Positions 17,366-26,634 of a stretch of DNA of 64,000 nucleotides are shown piece after piece. Position 1 is the first letter of the stretch. Each line of letters starts with the position of its first letter. This DNA comes from Ancylomarina salipaludis (GTDB lineage: Bacteria; Bacteroidota; Bacteroidia; Bacteroidales; Marinifilaceae): contig NZ_SAXA01000009.1 in assembly GCF_004122035.1 (NCBI RefSeq), positions 62,001 to 126,000 of the forward strand. Reading direction: 5' to 3'. Below the pieces are notes generated by a model. That model ran no database searches. It worked only from the letters and a program-made list of their open reading frames with translations, and was not told the DNA's origin. Position numbers and translations under genes: made by a program.

Positions 17366-20300
17366 TTGAATAAAGGAAAGTTAAATATTGCCATTTTGAG
17401 TCTGGTTTTAGGTCTCATTTCAATGGCTTGCTCAAATCAAAAAAACACATTTGTGAGTCGACAGTATCATGCTCTCACGACATATTACAATGTTTTCTTT
17501 AATGGGAAGGAAAGTTTAAAGGCTGGTAAGAAGAAGATTGAAGAGGGTATCGAATATAATTATACCACTATTTTACCTGTTTTTGATTATCAGGATGCCA
17601 GTGCACGTGTTTTAGCAGCAGGAGATATTGACATTGCAATTGATAAGGCAACGAAGGCAATAAAATTGCACTCAATAACAAGAAAACCCAAGCGTAAAAA
17701 AGTCAAACAATCTGAAAAGTATAAAGAATTTCGTAAAAAGCGCGAATTTAATAGTTGGATAGAGGATTGTTATTTGTTGTTGGGCAGAGCTCAGTTTTAT
17801 AAGGCCGATTACAGAACGGCAGAAAAAGCTTTGATGCAAGGTTTGAAAGATTTTCCTGAATCGAAATTAAAACCCGAATTTCAAATCGAATTAGCCAGGT
17901 GCGCTATTAATCAGGAAGATTTTACAGGAGCTACCATATTATTGGATGAAGTAAGTGCACTACCGGATCTGTCACGAAATAACAAACAGGAAATTGCAGC
18001 TCTTCTTGCAGATATTGGTATTCGTGAGAAAAACTACGGTGCAGCTATTTCCAATCTTCAAACCGCAATTGAGTTGCAAACTACGAAGCGTATTAAGGCT
18101 AAATATTATTATATCCTTGGTCAGCTCTATCTAAAACTTGATCAGCCCACTAATGCCTCCGATGCTTTTCAGCGTTTGATAAAATTGCATTCGACTTATG
18201 AGATGGCTTTTAATGCAAAAATCTCGCAGGCGCTCACCTATTCAGGTTCCGAGAATGGTTTGGAAATTCGTAAGCAACTGAATAAAATGCTTAAGGATCG
18301 AAAAAATTCGGATTACAGGGACCAGATTTACTTTGCTTTAGCAGAGATGGATATGAAAGATGGGGATGAAAATGCTGCCATTGCCAACTATTGGAATTCA
18401 ACCAAAGAAAGTGTGTCCAATGACAATCAGAAAGCGGTGTCGTTCATTAAATTGGCAGATTATTATTTTGCTGATTTAAATTACAAGAAAGCTCAGATTT
18501 GTTATGACAGCTCTATGATTTACCTGAATCAAACTTATCCGAACTATAGTGATATATCGTTTAGAGTTGGCAATCTAACTGACTTGGTTAATCATCTCAA
18601 TACAGTTGAAAGAGAGGATAGCTTACAGCAAATAGCCAAAATGAGTGAAAAAGAAAGAGATTTCCTAATCAGGAATTTGATTGATAAAGAATTTGAAAAA
18701 GAGGAAGCTATAAAATTAGCTGAGGCGGAAAGCAGAGCCGATAAAACCTTTTTTGTTCAGAATAATATGGTAGGCAATTTCCGTTCAAATAATTCTAATC
18801 AAACTCAGGGTAACTGGTATTTCTATAACCCGACAACGGTTGGGCTTGGAAAGTCTGAATTTCAACGTAAATGGGGAAGGCGAAAATTGGCAGATAACTG
18901 GAGACGTAAAGATAAATCGATTGTTTCGGGTGATGATTTTAATGAAACGGCTGAAGACAAAAATGATAGCCCTGAAGCCAATCAAGAGAAAGCTGATCCC
19001 AAGAGTAGGGCCTTTTATTTGGCTGATTTACCTCTGACTGATGATTTGATGAAGAAATCGGATCAAAAGATTATGGAAGCCTTACATGAGGCGTCATTTG
19101 TGTATTCGGAGCGTTTATCGGATAAAGCAAAAGCTCTGGAAACAATGGAGACTTTGCTTAAGCGTTTCCCTCAAAATCCATATTTGTTATCTGCTTATTA
19201 TCAGTGTTATTCTCTTTGTGTACAAACTGGAAATCTGTCCAAATCAGAATATTATAAGAATCGAATTCTGACTGAGTTTGCTGATACTGATTATGCCAAG
19301 GCGATTAAAGATCCTAATTATTGGGCGAAAATTGAAGCTCAGAATAAAGAAGCCGAGTCCTTGTATTTGGCAGCATATGATGCTTTCCAAAATTTTTATT
19401 ACGATGAGGTTATTCGCATGTGTGAACAGGCAGTAAAGAAATATCCGGAGTCAAAATTAGAATCTAATTTTTTATTTCTAAGAGCATTGTCCATTGGGCG
19501 AACTCAGAATGTGGAAGTTTTTAAGACAGTTTTGCAGGAATTACTCGATTCAAAACCTAATACCGAAATTGAAGAAATTACACGCGGTATTTTAAGTACC
19601 ATAAATGCTGGTTCGGTTCCTGTTAGGTATTCTCAGGAAGATATGAATAAGGCACGGCAGAATCGTTTGTTGATTAACTGGCGAATTGAAGATCAGTTAG
19701 CCCTGGAAATGGCAAATGGTAACCAGGACGATTTAAACTCAGAGAAGGACTATTTCAAATTTATTCCTAATGAAGAACATTATTTTGTTTTGTTATTCAA
19801 GAAAAGGGCAACTGATCCTAACAGAGTCATGTTTAATATTGATCGTTTCAATAGGGCTGCAAATAAGAGAAGTCTCAGAACTGATCGACTTTCATTGAAT
19901 AAGAACGATATTATTATTTTGGTAAAAGGGCTTAAAGATAAAGAAGAAGGTCTTACGTATTTTAATGAGATTGTTGCTTCTGATAAAGCATATAATGGCT
20001 TGGAAAGTATTCCTTACAAAAATTTCGTAATATCTGTTTCCAATTTTGAAACAATGAAAAAGGAGGAATTGGTAAATGAGTATATGAGTTTTTATAAGAA
20101 GCATTATTATCAGAAGAAAACGACCCTAATTAAAAAAGAAGGGGAGTTAATCGATCCAGAGGCTGAAAATCAAGAATTTGAAATAGATTCGACTGATAAC
20201 CATCGCTTTATTCTTCTGGTGCCTACACGTAAGGTAAATGTGATTAAACTGAAAACTGATGTTTTTAACCACGATAAGGATTTCAGTATCATAAAAGAGC

Positions 20301-20929
20301 AGTATGATGAAACTCATACAATGGTTGTGGTTAATAATCTTGGCTCACAAAATTCAGCCATGGAATATTTTAATCAGATAACTTCTGATAAAAATGTGTT
20401 TGATCAGTTGGCACAGATAGATTATGAGAGTTTTGTAATAGGTGAGAAGAATTTTATGAATTTTTTTGTGAACAGAACCCTGAGTGAATATCTGTCATTT
20501 TTCAGTGAAAATTATATCAAAAAGGCAGCTAAAGAGAAGGCTGAGGGAACTAAAAAACTTGATGCCGATAATGGCCCCTATGTGTATCAACCGGATGTTG
20601 CTCATCATTTTGTTTTGATTTTTAATAAAGAAGGCGTTAATGCCAAACTTGTTGAAAATGGCATAAAAAAATATAACACAAGAACATTAAAAACCGAACG
20701 TCTGTCTCTTGATGAGAAACGCGATATGATTGTGGTTTCGAATATGAGAAATAAGAAGCAAGCAATGATGTATTTCAGAGCCATTATTTCTAATAGGAAC
20801 TTGTTCGATCAGGTGGAGAAGTCTGGCTATCGCAATTTTATTATCTCGAAAGATAATTTCGAAGTATTCAAGAATCTGATGGATGCGGATCAGTATTTAA
20901 AATTCTTTAGCAAACGCTATTTAAATTAA
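17366..20929 (+). CDS. porW: T9SS lipoprotein PorW/SprE with TPR repeats
   Basis: PorW/SprE is an outer-membrane lipoprotein that connects the PorK/N ring with the Sov translocon. The product has about 1187 residues, a lipobox SMAC near residue 22, then NQKNTFVSRQYHALTTYYNV typical of the family. Long TPR-rich stretches follow (about 120-480 and 560-750), and the C-terminal half holds three similar segments with the pattern FVLLF...NRFN...L, each ending in an FVIS-NFE-like motif. No ATG exists before the lipobox. The open frame extends up to a TTG at 17288, but the TTG at 17366 gives a compact signal peptide (NKGKLNIAILSLVLGLISMAC), so I prefer it. A weak -7 box (TCTATTTG, 17283-17290) just upstream agrees with this. 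Confidence 0.9.
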   Translation: MNKGKLNIAILSLVLGLISMACSNQKNTFVSRQYHALTTYYNVFFNGKESLKAGKKKIEEGIEYNYTTILPVFDYQDASARVLAAGDIDIAIDKATKAIKLHSITRKPKRKKVKQSEKYKEFRKKREFNSWIEDCYLLLGRAQFYKADYRTAEKALMQGLKDFPESKLKPEFQIELARCAINQEDFTGATILLDEVSALPDLSRNNKQEIAALLADIGIREKNYGAAISNLQTAIELQTTKRIKAKYYYILGQLYLKLDQPTNASDAFQRLIKLHSTYEMAFNAKISQALTYSGSENGLEIRKQLNKMLKDRKNSDYRDQIYFALAEMDMKDGDENAAIANYWNSTKESVSNDNQKAVSFIKLADYYFADLNYKKAQICYDSSMIYLNQTYPNYSDISFRVGNLTDLVNHLNTVEREDSLQQIAKMSEKERDFLIRNLIDKEFEKEEAIKLAEAESRADKTFFVQNNMVGNFRSNNSNQTQGNWYFYNPTTVGLGKSEFQRKWGRRKLADNWRRKDKSIVSGDDFNETAEDKNDSPEANQEKADPKSRAFYLADLPLTDDLMKKSDQKIMEALHEASFVYSERLSDKAKALETMETLLKRFPQNPYLLSAYYQCYSLCVQTGNLSKSEYYKNRILTEFADTDYAKAIKDPNYWAKIEAQNKEAESLYLAAYDAFQNFYYDEVIRMCEQAVKKYPESKLESNFLFLRALSIGRTQNVEVFKTVLQELLDSKPNTEIEEITRGILSTINAGSVPVRYSQEDMNKARQNRLLINWRIEDQLALEMANGNQDDLNSEKDYFKFIPNEEHYFVLLFKKRATDPNRVMFNIDRFNRAANKRSLRTDRLSLNKNDIIILVKGLKDKEEGLTYFNEIVASDKAYNGLESIPYKNFVISVSNFETMKKEELVNEYMSFYKKHYYQKKTTLIKKEGELIDPEAENQEFEIDSTDNHRFILLVPTRKVNVIKLKTDVFNHDKDFSIIKEQYDETHTMVVVNNLGSQNSAMEYFNQITSDKNVFDQLAQIDYESFVIGEKNFMNFFVNRTLSEYLSFFSENYIKKAAKEKAEGTKKLDADNGPYVYQPDVAHHFVLIFNKEGVNAKLVENGIKKYNTRTLKTERLSLDEKRDMIVVSNMRNKKQAMMYFRAIISNRNLFDQVEKSGYRNFIISKDNFEVFKNLMDADQYLKFFSKRYLN

Positions 20930-20975
20930 GCTTTCTTAGTATTTTAATTGAAATATATTGAAGGCTAAAAACGTT

Positions 20976-20995
20976 ACTTGTTGAGTAGAACAAGT
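20976..20995. other. Inverted repeat between porW and porX
   Basis: ACTTGTT, six spacer bases, AACAAGT: a perfect 7-base inverted repeat about 90 bases before the porX start. It may be an operator or a weak RNA hairpin; there is no T-run to make it a terminator. Confidence 0.3.
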
Positions 20996-21085
20996 TGGAT
21001 AAACGACATCCTGTAAAATCTTGTTACTACATCGAATACTAAAGGTGATGTCTGGCACATTGCCAATTGTAGAATTTTAAATAGA

Positions 21086-22651
21086 ATGTACGTGAAAGCA
21101 ATTAAGATACTTTGGGTTGACGATGAGATAGATTTATTGAGACCGCATATTATTTTCCTCGAGGGGAAAGATTATATCGTTGATACATGCAATAATGCGA
21201 CTGAGGCCATTGATATGGTTCGCAACACCCATTACGATTTGATTTTATTGGATGAGAATATGCCTGGTATGTCAGGTTTGGAAGCCTTGTCTGAAATAAA
21301 AGCAATCGACCTTACTCTTCCTATTGTAATGATTACAAAAAGTGAGGAGGAAGACATAATGGATGAGGCTATTGGTGGTCATATTAGCGACTATCTGATC
21401 AAGCCTGTAAATCCAAAACAGATTCTCCTTAGTATCAAGAAAAATACCGATAAAAGACGTTTGGTATCTGAAAAAACAACTTCAGCGTACCAATCCCGAT
21501 TTTCACAATTGGGTATGGAAATTAATGATTGCAGAAGCCTGGAGGATTGGAAGCAGGTTTATAAGAAGTTGGTTTTTTGGGAGTTGGAATTGGCTGGTAT
21601 CGAAGATTCCGGTATGGATGAAGTGCTTAAAATGCAAAAATCCGAAGCCAATAATCTTTTTGCACGATTTGTTAAAAAGAATTATCTGGATTGGATCAAT
21701 TCCGAAAGCAATGATAAACCCTTGTTTTCACCCAATGTTTTTAGAGATAAGGTTTTTCCTTTATTAGATAAGGGTGAGAAAGTGGTTTTTGTATTGATTG
21801 ACAATTTGCGTGTTGATCAGTGGCAGATTATATACCCCATCATAAGTGATTATTTTATGATGAAGGATGACGACATGTATTGCTCAATCTTACCGACTGC
21901 TACACAATATGCCCGTAATGCGATGTTTGCTGGTTTAATGCCTTTGGATATTCAGAAACACTATCCCGAATTGTGGATTAACGAAGATGAGGACAGTAGT
22001 AAAAACATACATGAAGAAGAACTACTAGCCTTACATCTAAAACGCAAGTATAGAGATGTGAAGTTTAACTACGAGAAGGTTAATTCGAAGAAAACAGGAT
22101 CTAAAATCATTGATAATCTGTCAACTCTACTGGATTCTCAATTGAATGTTTTTGTTTACAACTTTGTAGATATGCTTTCTCATGCGCGCACCGAAAGCGA
22201 GATGATTCGCGAATTGGCAAATGATGAGGCTGCTTATCGTTCATTAACAGCTTCCTGGTTCGAACATTCCCAATTATTGGAGTTGATCAGAAAATTATCA
22301 GAGCAAAATATCAAATTGATCATCTCAACCGATCATGGGGCTATTCGCGTCCAGAATTCGGTAAAAGTGGTTGGAGACAGACAAACCAACACCAACTTGA
22401 GGTACAAGCAAGGTCGAAATTTGAATTATAATCCCAAGGAAGTTTTCGAGGTGACCAAACCATCTCAAGCTTGTTTACCACAGATGAATATGAGTTCATC
22501 TTATATTTTTGCTACGGGCGAAGATTTTCTGGCTTATCCGAATAATTATAACTATTACAGTTCTTATTATAAAAATACATTTCAGCATGGCGGGATTTCA
22601 TTGGAAGAAATGTTAATTCCTTTGATAACTTTGAGCCCAAAGAAAAAATAA
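21086..22651 (+). CDS. porX: T9SS regulator PorX, response regulator with PglZ phosphatase domain
   Basis: PorX is the response regulator of the PorXY system that controls type IX secretion; it joins a receiver domain to an alkaline-phosphatase-fold PglZ domain that acts on nucleotide or phosphodiester substrates. The 521-residue protein has the receiver acidic pair VDDE (11-14), phospho-acceptor Asp56 (LILLDENMPG) and Lys in LIKPVNP (about 106). A helical linker leads to the PglZ domain with FVLIDNLRVDQW (Asp239), the nucleophile Thr region PTATQYARNAMFAG (271-273) and metal ligands in ISTDHGAIRV. All expected residues are present, so it should be active. It lies 156 bases after porW; the cognate kinase PorY is not in the window. 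Confidence 0.95.
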   Translation: MYVKAIKILWVDDEIDLLRPHIIFLEGKDYIVDTCNNATEAIDMVRNTHYDLILLDENMPGMSGLEALSEIKAIDLTLPIVMITKSEEEDIMDEAIGGHISDYLIKPVNPKQILLSIKKNTDKRRLVSEKTTSAYQSRFSQLGMEINDCRSLEDWKQVYKKLVFWELELAGIEDSGMDEVLKMQKSEANNLFARFVKKNYLDWINSESNDKPLFSPNVFRDKVFPLLDKGEKVVFVLIDNLRVDQWQIIYPIISDYFMMKDDDMYCSILPTATQYARNAMFAGLMPLDIQKHYPELWINEDEDSSKNIHEEELLALHLKRKYRDVKFNYEKVNSKKTGSKIIDNLSTLLDSQLNVFVYNFVDMLSHARTESEMIRELANDEAAYRSLTASWFEHSQLLELIRKLSEQNIKLIISTDHGAIRVQNSVKVVGDRQTNTNLRYKQGRNLNYNPKEVFEVTKPSQACLPQMNMSSSYIFATGEDFLAYPNNYNYYSSYYKNTFQHGGISLEEMLIPLITLSPKKK

Positions 22652-22691
22652 AAGTTTTTGATAGAAATAGATACAATTAGTAAACGTGAAA

Positions 22692-23117
22692 ATGACAGAG
22701 TTAAAAATAAATAGCCTGGAAGAGATTAATTCGGTAGCGAAGCAGTTTATTGAATTAGTGGGTGAGCGTCATCGTGTTTTTGCCATGTATGGTTCGATGG
22801 GTGTTGGTAAAACAACCTTTGTGAAGGCTGTTTGCGAGGAGTTGGGTGTAGAGGATACAATTAATAGCCCAACATTTGCTATTGTAAACGAATATCATAC
22901 CCGGAAAGAACAGATTGTTTACCATTTCGATTTTTACAGAATTGAAGACGTACAGGAGGCTTATGATTTTGGCTATGAAGATTATTTTTATAGCCAGGCC
23001 ATTTGTTTTATCGAATGGCCCGAGCGTATCGAATCAATTTTACCCAATGACGTTATCAATTTGAATTTTACTGAAGAGGAAGATGGAAGTCGGACAATTC
23101 AGGTTCAGATGGCCTGA
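22692..23117 (+). CDS. tsaE: tRNA threonylcarbamoyladenosine biosynthesis ATPase TsaE
   Basis: TsaE is the ATPase that resets the TsaBD complex in t6A37 modification of ANN-reading tRNAs. The 141-residue product has Walker A GSMGVGKTTFVKAV, the switch segment SPTFAIVNEY and HFDFYRIEDVQEAYDFGYEDY, followed by CFIEWPERI. The ATG at 22692 is preferred over the in-frame GTG at 22686. It lies 40 bases after porX and may be in the same transcript. Confidence 0.93.
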   Translation: MTELKINSLEEINSVAKQFIELVGERHRVFAMYGSMGVGKTTFVKAVCEELGVEDTINSPTFAIVNEYHTRKEQIVYHFDFYRIEDVQEAYDFGYEDYFYSQAICFIEWPERIESILPNDVINLNFTEEEDGSRTIQVQMA

Positions 23118-23222
23118 TTTATTACTCATTTAGCTCTTTCTTAGCACTAGTAATTATCAAAATCTGTTAAGCTCTAAAAAAAACATTAACTTGTATTTCT
23201 AAAGAAGACACTAACGGTATAA

Positions 23223-24455
23223 ATGACGATTATGACAAACCTAGGTGATACCCCTAAAAATTTTCCCGTTGGATATGAGTTTTATCATCCAAAGGAGAGA
23301 CTTTTAGAGATTGAGAAGAGTAAAAAGAGATTGGTGATAGGTCTTCCTCGCGAGGATTATAAAGGTGAGAATCGTATTTGTCTGACACCACTTACTGTTG
23401 AGATGTTGGTGAATAACGGGCATGAAATAATTATTGAGGAAGGAGCAGGGCTTGCATCGAATTACCCTGACAGAGAATACAGTGAGAAAGGAGCACAAAT
23501 AGTTCGTACCAAGGCCGAGATATATCAATGCGATATTGTTTTGCAGATTTCACCTTTGTCATCTGACGAAATTGAAATGCTTAAGGGCAATCAGATTATC
23601 ATGTCAGCCCTTCAGGTACATTGCCAGTGTGCTGAAGATATTCGCAAATTGATGTACAAAAAAGTGACTGCAATTGCTTTTGAATATCTGAAAGATAGGG
23701 ATAATCATTTCCCTGTAATTCGTTCGATGAGCGAAATTGCAGGGGTATCTGCTATTATGATAGCCGGAGAGTATTTAAGTAAGGGCAAAGGTGGAAAGGG
23801 CGTTTTATTAGGCGGTGTGACAGGTGTTTCCCCCACCGAAGTCGTTATTCTTGGCGCAGGTACAGCGGCTGAATATGCAGGAAGAGCCGCCATGGGACTT
23901 GGTGCAAACATTAAAGTCTTTGATAATTCGATGTATCGTTTACGCCGATTGGAAGATCATTTGGGACAACGTATCCACACCTCTACATTTCATCCCCATG
24001 TACTTAGTAAAGCATTAAAATCGGCTGATGTTGTTATTGGAGCTCTTCGTTACGAAGGGAATCACCCGGGAACGTTTGTAACAGAGGAAATGGTAAAAGA
24101 AATGAAGCCAGGCTCTGTTATCATCGATTTGAGTATTGATCAGGGAGGCTGTTTTGAGACCTCAGAATTAACGACTCATAAAAACCCCGTATTTCGAAAG
24201 CACGATGTGATTCATTATTGTGTTCCCAATTTGGCTTCTCATGTCAGCAGAACGGCATCGTTAGCCATGAGTAATATTTGTGCCCCGCTATTGTTGCATA
24301 TTGGTAATAATGGAGGTTTACACCAATTCTTAAAGACGGATATGGGCCTTCGTCATGGGACTTATATTTATCGTGGAATTTTAACCAATCAACGTTTAGG
24401 CGATTGCACGGGTATATTGGCTAAGGATATTAATCTGTTTTTTGCATCCATGTAA
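23223..24455 (+). CDS. ald: Alanine dehydrogenase
   Basis: NAD-dependent alanine dehydrogenase, interconverting L-alanine with pyruvate and ammonia. The 410-residue protein has the N-terminal substrate domain (LVIGLPREDYKGENRICLTP, residues 39-58), the catalytic region with HCQCAED, and a Rossmann fold with VVILGAGTAAEYAGRAAMGLGA (two pieces around 205-226) and VIIDLSIDQGGCFETS. It is slightly longer than the 370-residue Bacillus type because of an N-terminal extension seen in Bacteroidota homologues. Saccharopine dehydrogenase-type or NNT-alpha-type relatives are less likely. The start could also be the ATG three codons later. Confidence 0.87.
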   Translation: MTIMTNLGDTPKNFPVGYEFYHPKERLLEIEKSKKRLVIGLPREDYKGENRICLTPLTVEMLVNNGHEIIIEEGAGLASNYPDREYSEKGAQIVRTKAEIYQCDIVLQISPLSSDEIEMLKGNQIIMSALQVHCQCAEDIRKLMYKKVTAIAFEYLKDRDNHFPVIRSMSEIAGVSAIMIAGEYLSKGKGGKGVLLGGVTGVSPTEVVILGAGTAAEYAGRAAMGLGANIKVFDNSMYRLRRLEDHLGQRIHTSTFHPHVLSKALKSADVVIGALRYEGNHPGTFVTEEMVKEMKPGSVIIDLSIDQGGCFETSELTTHKNPVFRKHDVIHYCVPNLASHVSRTASLAMSNICAPLLLHIGNNGGLHQFLKTDMGLRHGTYIYRGILTNQRLGDCTGILAKDINLFFASM

Positions 24456-24559
24456 TTTTAGAAAGTTGATTTTGAATACTGTTAGCTAAACTTGTATGGA
24501 TAGTGTGTTGCCAGTTTCAATCATTTAAAACATATAAATTGATCTTTAGATCATAATTG

Positions 24560-24590
24560 AAGCTTACTTTTATTGAGTAAGCTTTTTTTA
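24560..24590 (+). terminator. Terminator downstream of ald
   Basis: The stem AAGCTTACT / AGTAAGCTT with a seven-base loop is followed by TTTTT. It lies about 105 bases after the ald stop and separates it from the sensor kinase genes. Confidence 0.75.
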
Positions 24591-24712
24591 ATTTTGATTT
24601 AGAGTGTTTTCCATAATGGGATGATTTGCATAAGAAACTTATTCTTATTGAATCTTAAGTTTTGTTTCTCAATAGTTTTGTTTTATTTTGCCAACTTAAA
24701 TCAGCCATTATT

Positions 24713-26620
24713 ATGCAAAAAAAAATCTGCCTTTTATTTTTCATATTGAATTCTTTTGTATCAGTTCTTAATGCTCAGAATTCAAAGGATGAATCGACCT
24801 TAAATATTCATGAACAAATTATTTCGAAACTGATAGAATCTTCTGTTAGTTTTCGTGATAGTAGTGAAAACAGAAGTGTTGAGATTTGCGAAAAGGCTAT
24901 TCGTTTAGCTGAAAAAGAGCAGACAGATTCGTTATTAGCTTTTGCATATAAAACACAGGGGATTAATTACTATTATTTAGGTGAAAATGATTCCTGTATG
25001 AATTATTATAATAAAGCTTTAAACAAGTTTGAAGAATTGGGGAATATGATTCAGGCTGCTAAAATTTTAGGAAATATTGGAGTTCTTTATAAAAGAAAAG
25101 GGGAGTATAATAAAGCTTTAGAGTATTATTTGAGAGAGGTTGATATTTTTTCTGAGATTAAATATACTGCTGGCTTAACTTCCATTTATATCAATTTAGG
25201 GAATATATCTGTTATGATGGGCAATTTTGACAGAGCGGAAGAATATTTCACTTTAGGTTATGATTTGGCTGTAAAGACTAATAATTTGGCAGATCAGGTT
25301 AATGCATTAAATAATTTGGGTGTTATTTATGAGAATCAAGATAGGTTAGAAGATGCATTAAAAGTTTACAAAAAGTCCTTGAAAAATGTTCTGGCTAGCG
25401 GAAATATTTCAATGGAGAGTAAGTTGTATTTGAATATTGGCATTATTTATCGAAGAAAAAAGGATTATGACCAGGCTTCTGATTATTTGAATAAGAGCTT
25501 TAATATTAGAAAACTAAAGGGAAATTACGAGGAGCTTTTGGGTGTCTACAACGAATTGTTTGAGTTGTCGCTTGCTAAAAAAGAATATCGTGAGGCTAAA
25601 AGATTAGTTGGAACCATGCAGGATTTGGCTGAAAGTAATCAGGATTATGCTTGGAAGTCAGATGTGTATGCAGCTTATTCTAAGTTGTATAAATTAACAG
25701 GAGATTATAGGTTAGCTCTTGAGTCATTTGAGAATTACAGAAGAATAGGAGATTCAATTCAAAAGGCTCTGAATGATGAAAAATACAACGACTTGATGCT
25801 TAAGTATGATATGGATCATACCAAGCAAAAAATGGAGCTAATGACTCAGAAAGCACAGATTCAGAGTTTGGAATTAGATAAAAAGAATGCATGGCTGGTT
25901 GCTATGTTTGTCATTATGCTATTGGGTGTGATTGCCATTGTTGTTTCCTTTAGAATTAATAAGCTTAAGGCGCAGCATAAGTTGATGAGTTTGGACCAAA
26001 AAGTCTTGTTATCGCAAATGAATCCTCACTTTTTATTTAATGCGTTGACGGCCGTTCAGTCTTTGGTATTGGATAATGAAAGTGATAAAGCGAACCTCTA
26101 TCTTTCAGAGTTGGGGAGTTTAGTTCGTAATATATTGGAGGATTCCCGAGAGGAAAATATCAGTTTGAGGAAAGAATTGGACACCCTTCATAAATATATT
26201 GAACTGCAAAAGTTGCGTTTCGATTATGCAATTGATTTTCGTTTTGATATTGATGATAGGATTGATTTAGACGAATTGAATATTCCCCCCATGTTAACCC
26301 AACCTTTTATTGAAAATGCGCTTGTTCATGCCAATCTTCAGAAAGTTGATAATCCTGAGATTCTCATTAAATTAGAACTGGTTGATGATAGTGCTATTGC
26401 CTTTAGTATTCAGGATAACGGGATTGGGATAGAAGAAGGCCGGAAGCAGTCATTCATGAAAGAAAAGAAATCTTTGGCTATGCAAATTGCTCGTGATCGG
26501 ATTCAGATTTATAATTATAAATCGAAACACCAGATGAAACTGGATGTTATAGACCTGAAACACATTAATAATGGTAGTCATGGTACTTTAGCACGCTTTA
26601 CAATTCCTGCGCAAGCTTAA
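24713..26620 (+). CDS. TPR sensor histidine kinase, LytS type (first of pair)
   Basis: Membrane histidine kinase with a periplasmic TPR sensor, 635 residues. A signal peptide (ends near VLNAQN) leads to about seven TPR units (about 40-370, with units such as AKILGNIGVLYKRKGEYNKA). One transmembrane helix follows (about 393-415, WLVAMFVIMLLGVIAIVVSF), then the His_kinase dimerisation box with the phospho-acceptor His in SQMNPHFLFNALTAVQ, and an HATPase domain with PFIENALVHA and DNGIGI. The start is the ATG before QKKICLLFF; the 17 in-frame residues upstream overlap the promoter region. This kinase type normally pairs with a LytTR response regulator, which is absent here. It is followed 14 bases later by a paralogue. 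Confidence 0.9.
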   Translation: MQKKICLLFFILNSFVSVLNAQNSKDESTLNIHEQIISKLIESSVSFRDSSENRSVEICEKAIRLAEKEQTDSLLAFAYKTQGINYYYLGENDSCMNYYNKALNKFEELGNMIQAAKILGNIGVLYKRKGEYNKALEYYLREVDIFSEIKYTAGLTSIYINLGNISVMMGNFDRAEEYFTLGYDLAVKTNNLADQVNALNNLGVIYENQDRLEDALKVYKKSLKNVLASGNISMESKLYLNIGIIYRRKKDYDQASDYLNKSFNIRKLKGNYEELLGVYNELFELSLAKKEYREAKRLVGTMQDLAESNQDYAWKSDVYAAYSKLYKLTGDYRLALESFENYRRIGDSIQKALNDEKYNDLMLKYDMDHTKQKMELMTQKAQIQSLELDKKNAWLVAMFVIMLLGVIAIVVSFRINKLKAQHKLMSLDQKVLLSQMNPHFLFNALTAVQSLVLDNESDKANLYLSELGSLVRNILEDSREENISLRKELDTLHKYIELQKLRFDYAIDFRFDIDDRIDLDELNIPPMLTQPFIENALVHANLQKVDNPEILIKLELVDDSAIAFSIQDNGIGIEEGRKQSFMKEKKSLAMQIARDRIQIYNYKSKHQMKLDVIDLKHINNGSHGTLARFTIPAQA

Positions 26621-26634
26621 ATCTATTCAATGAC

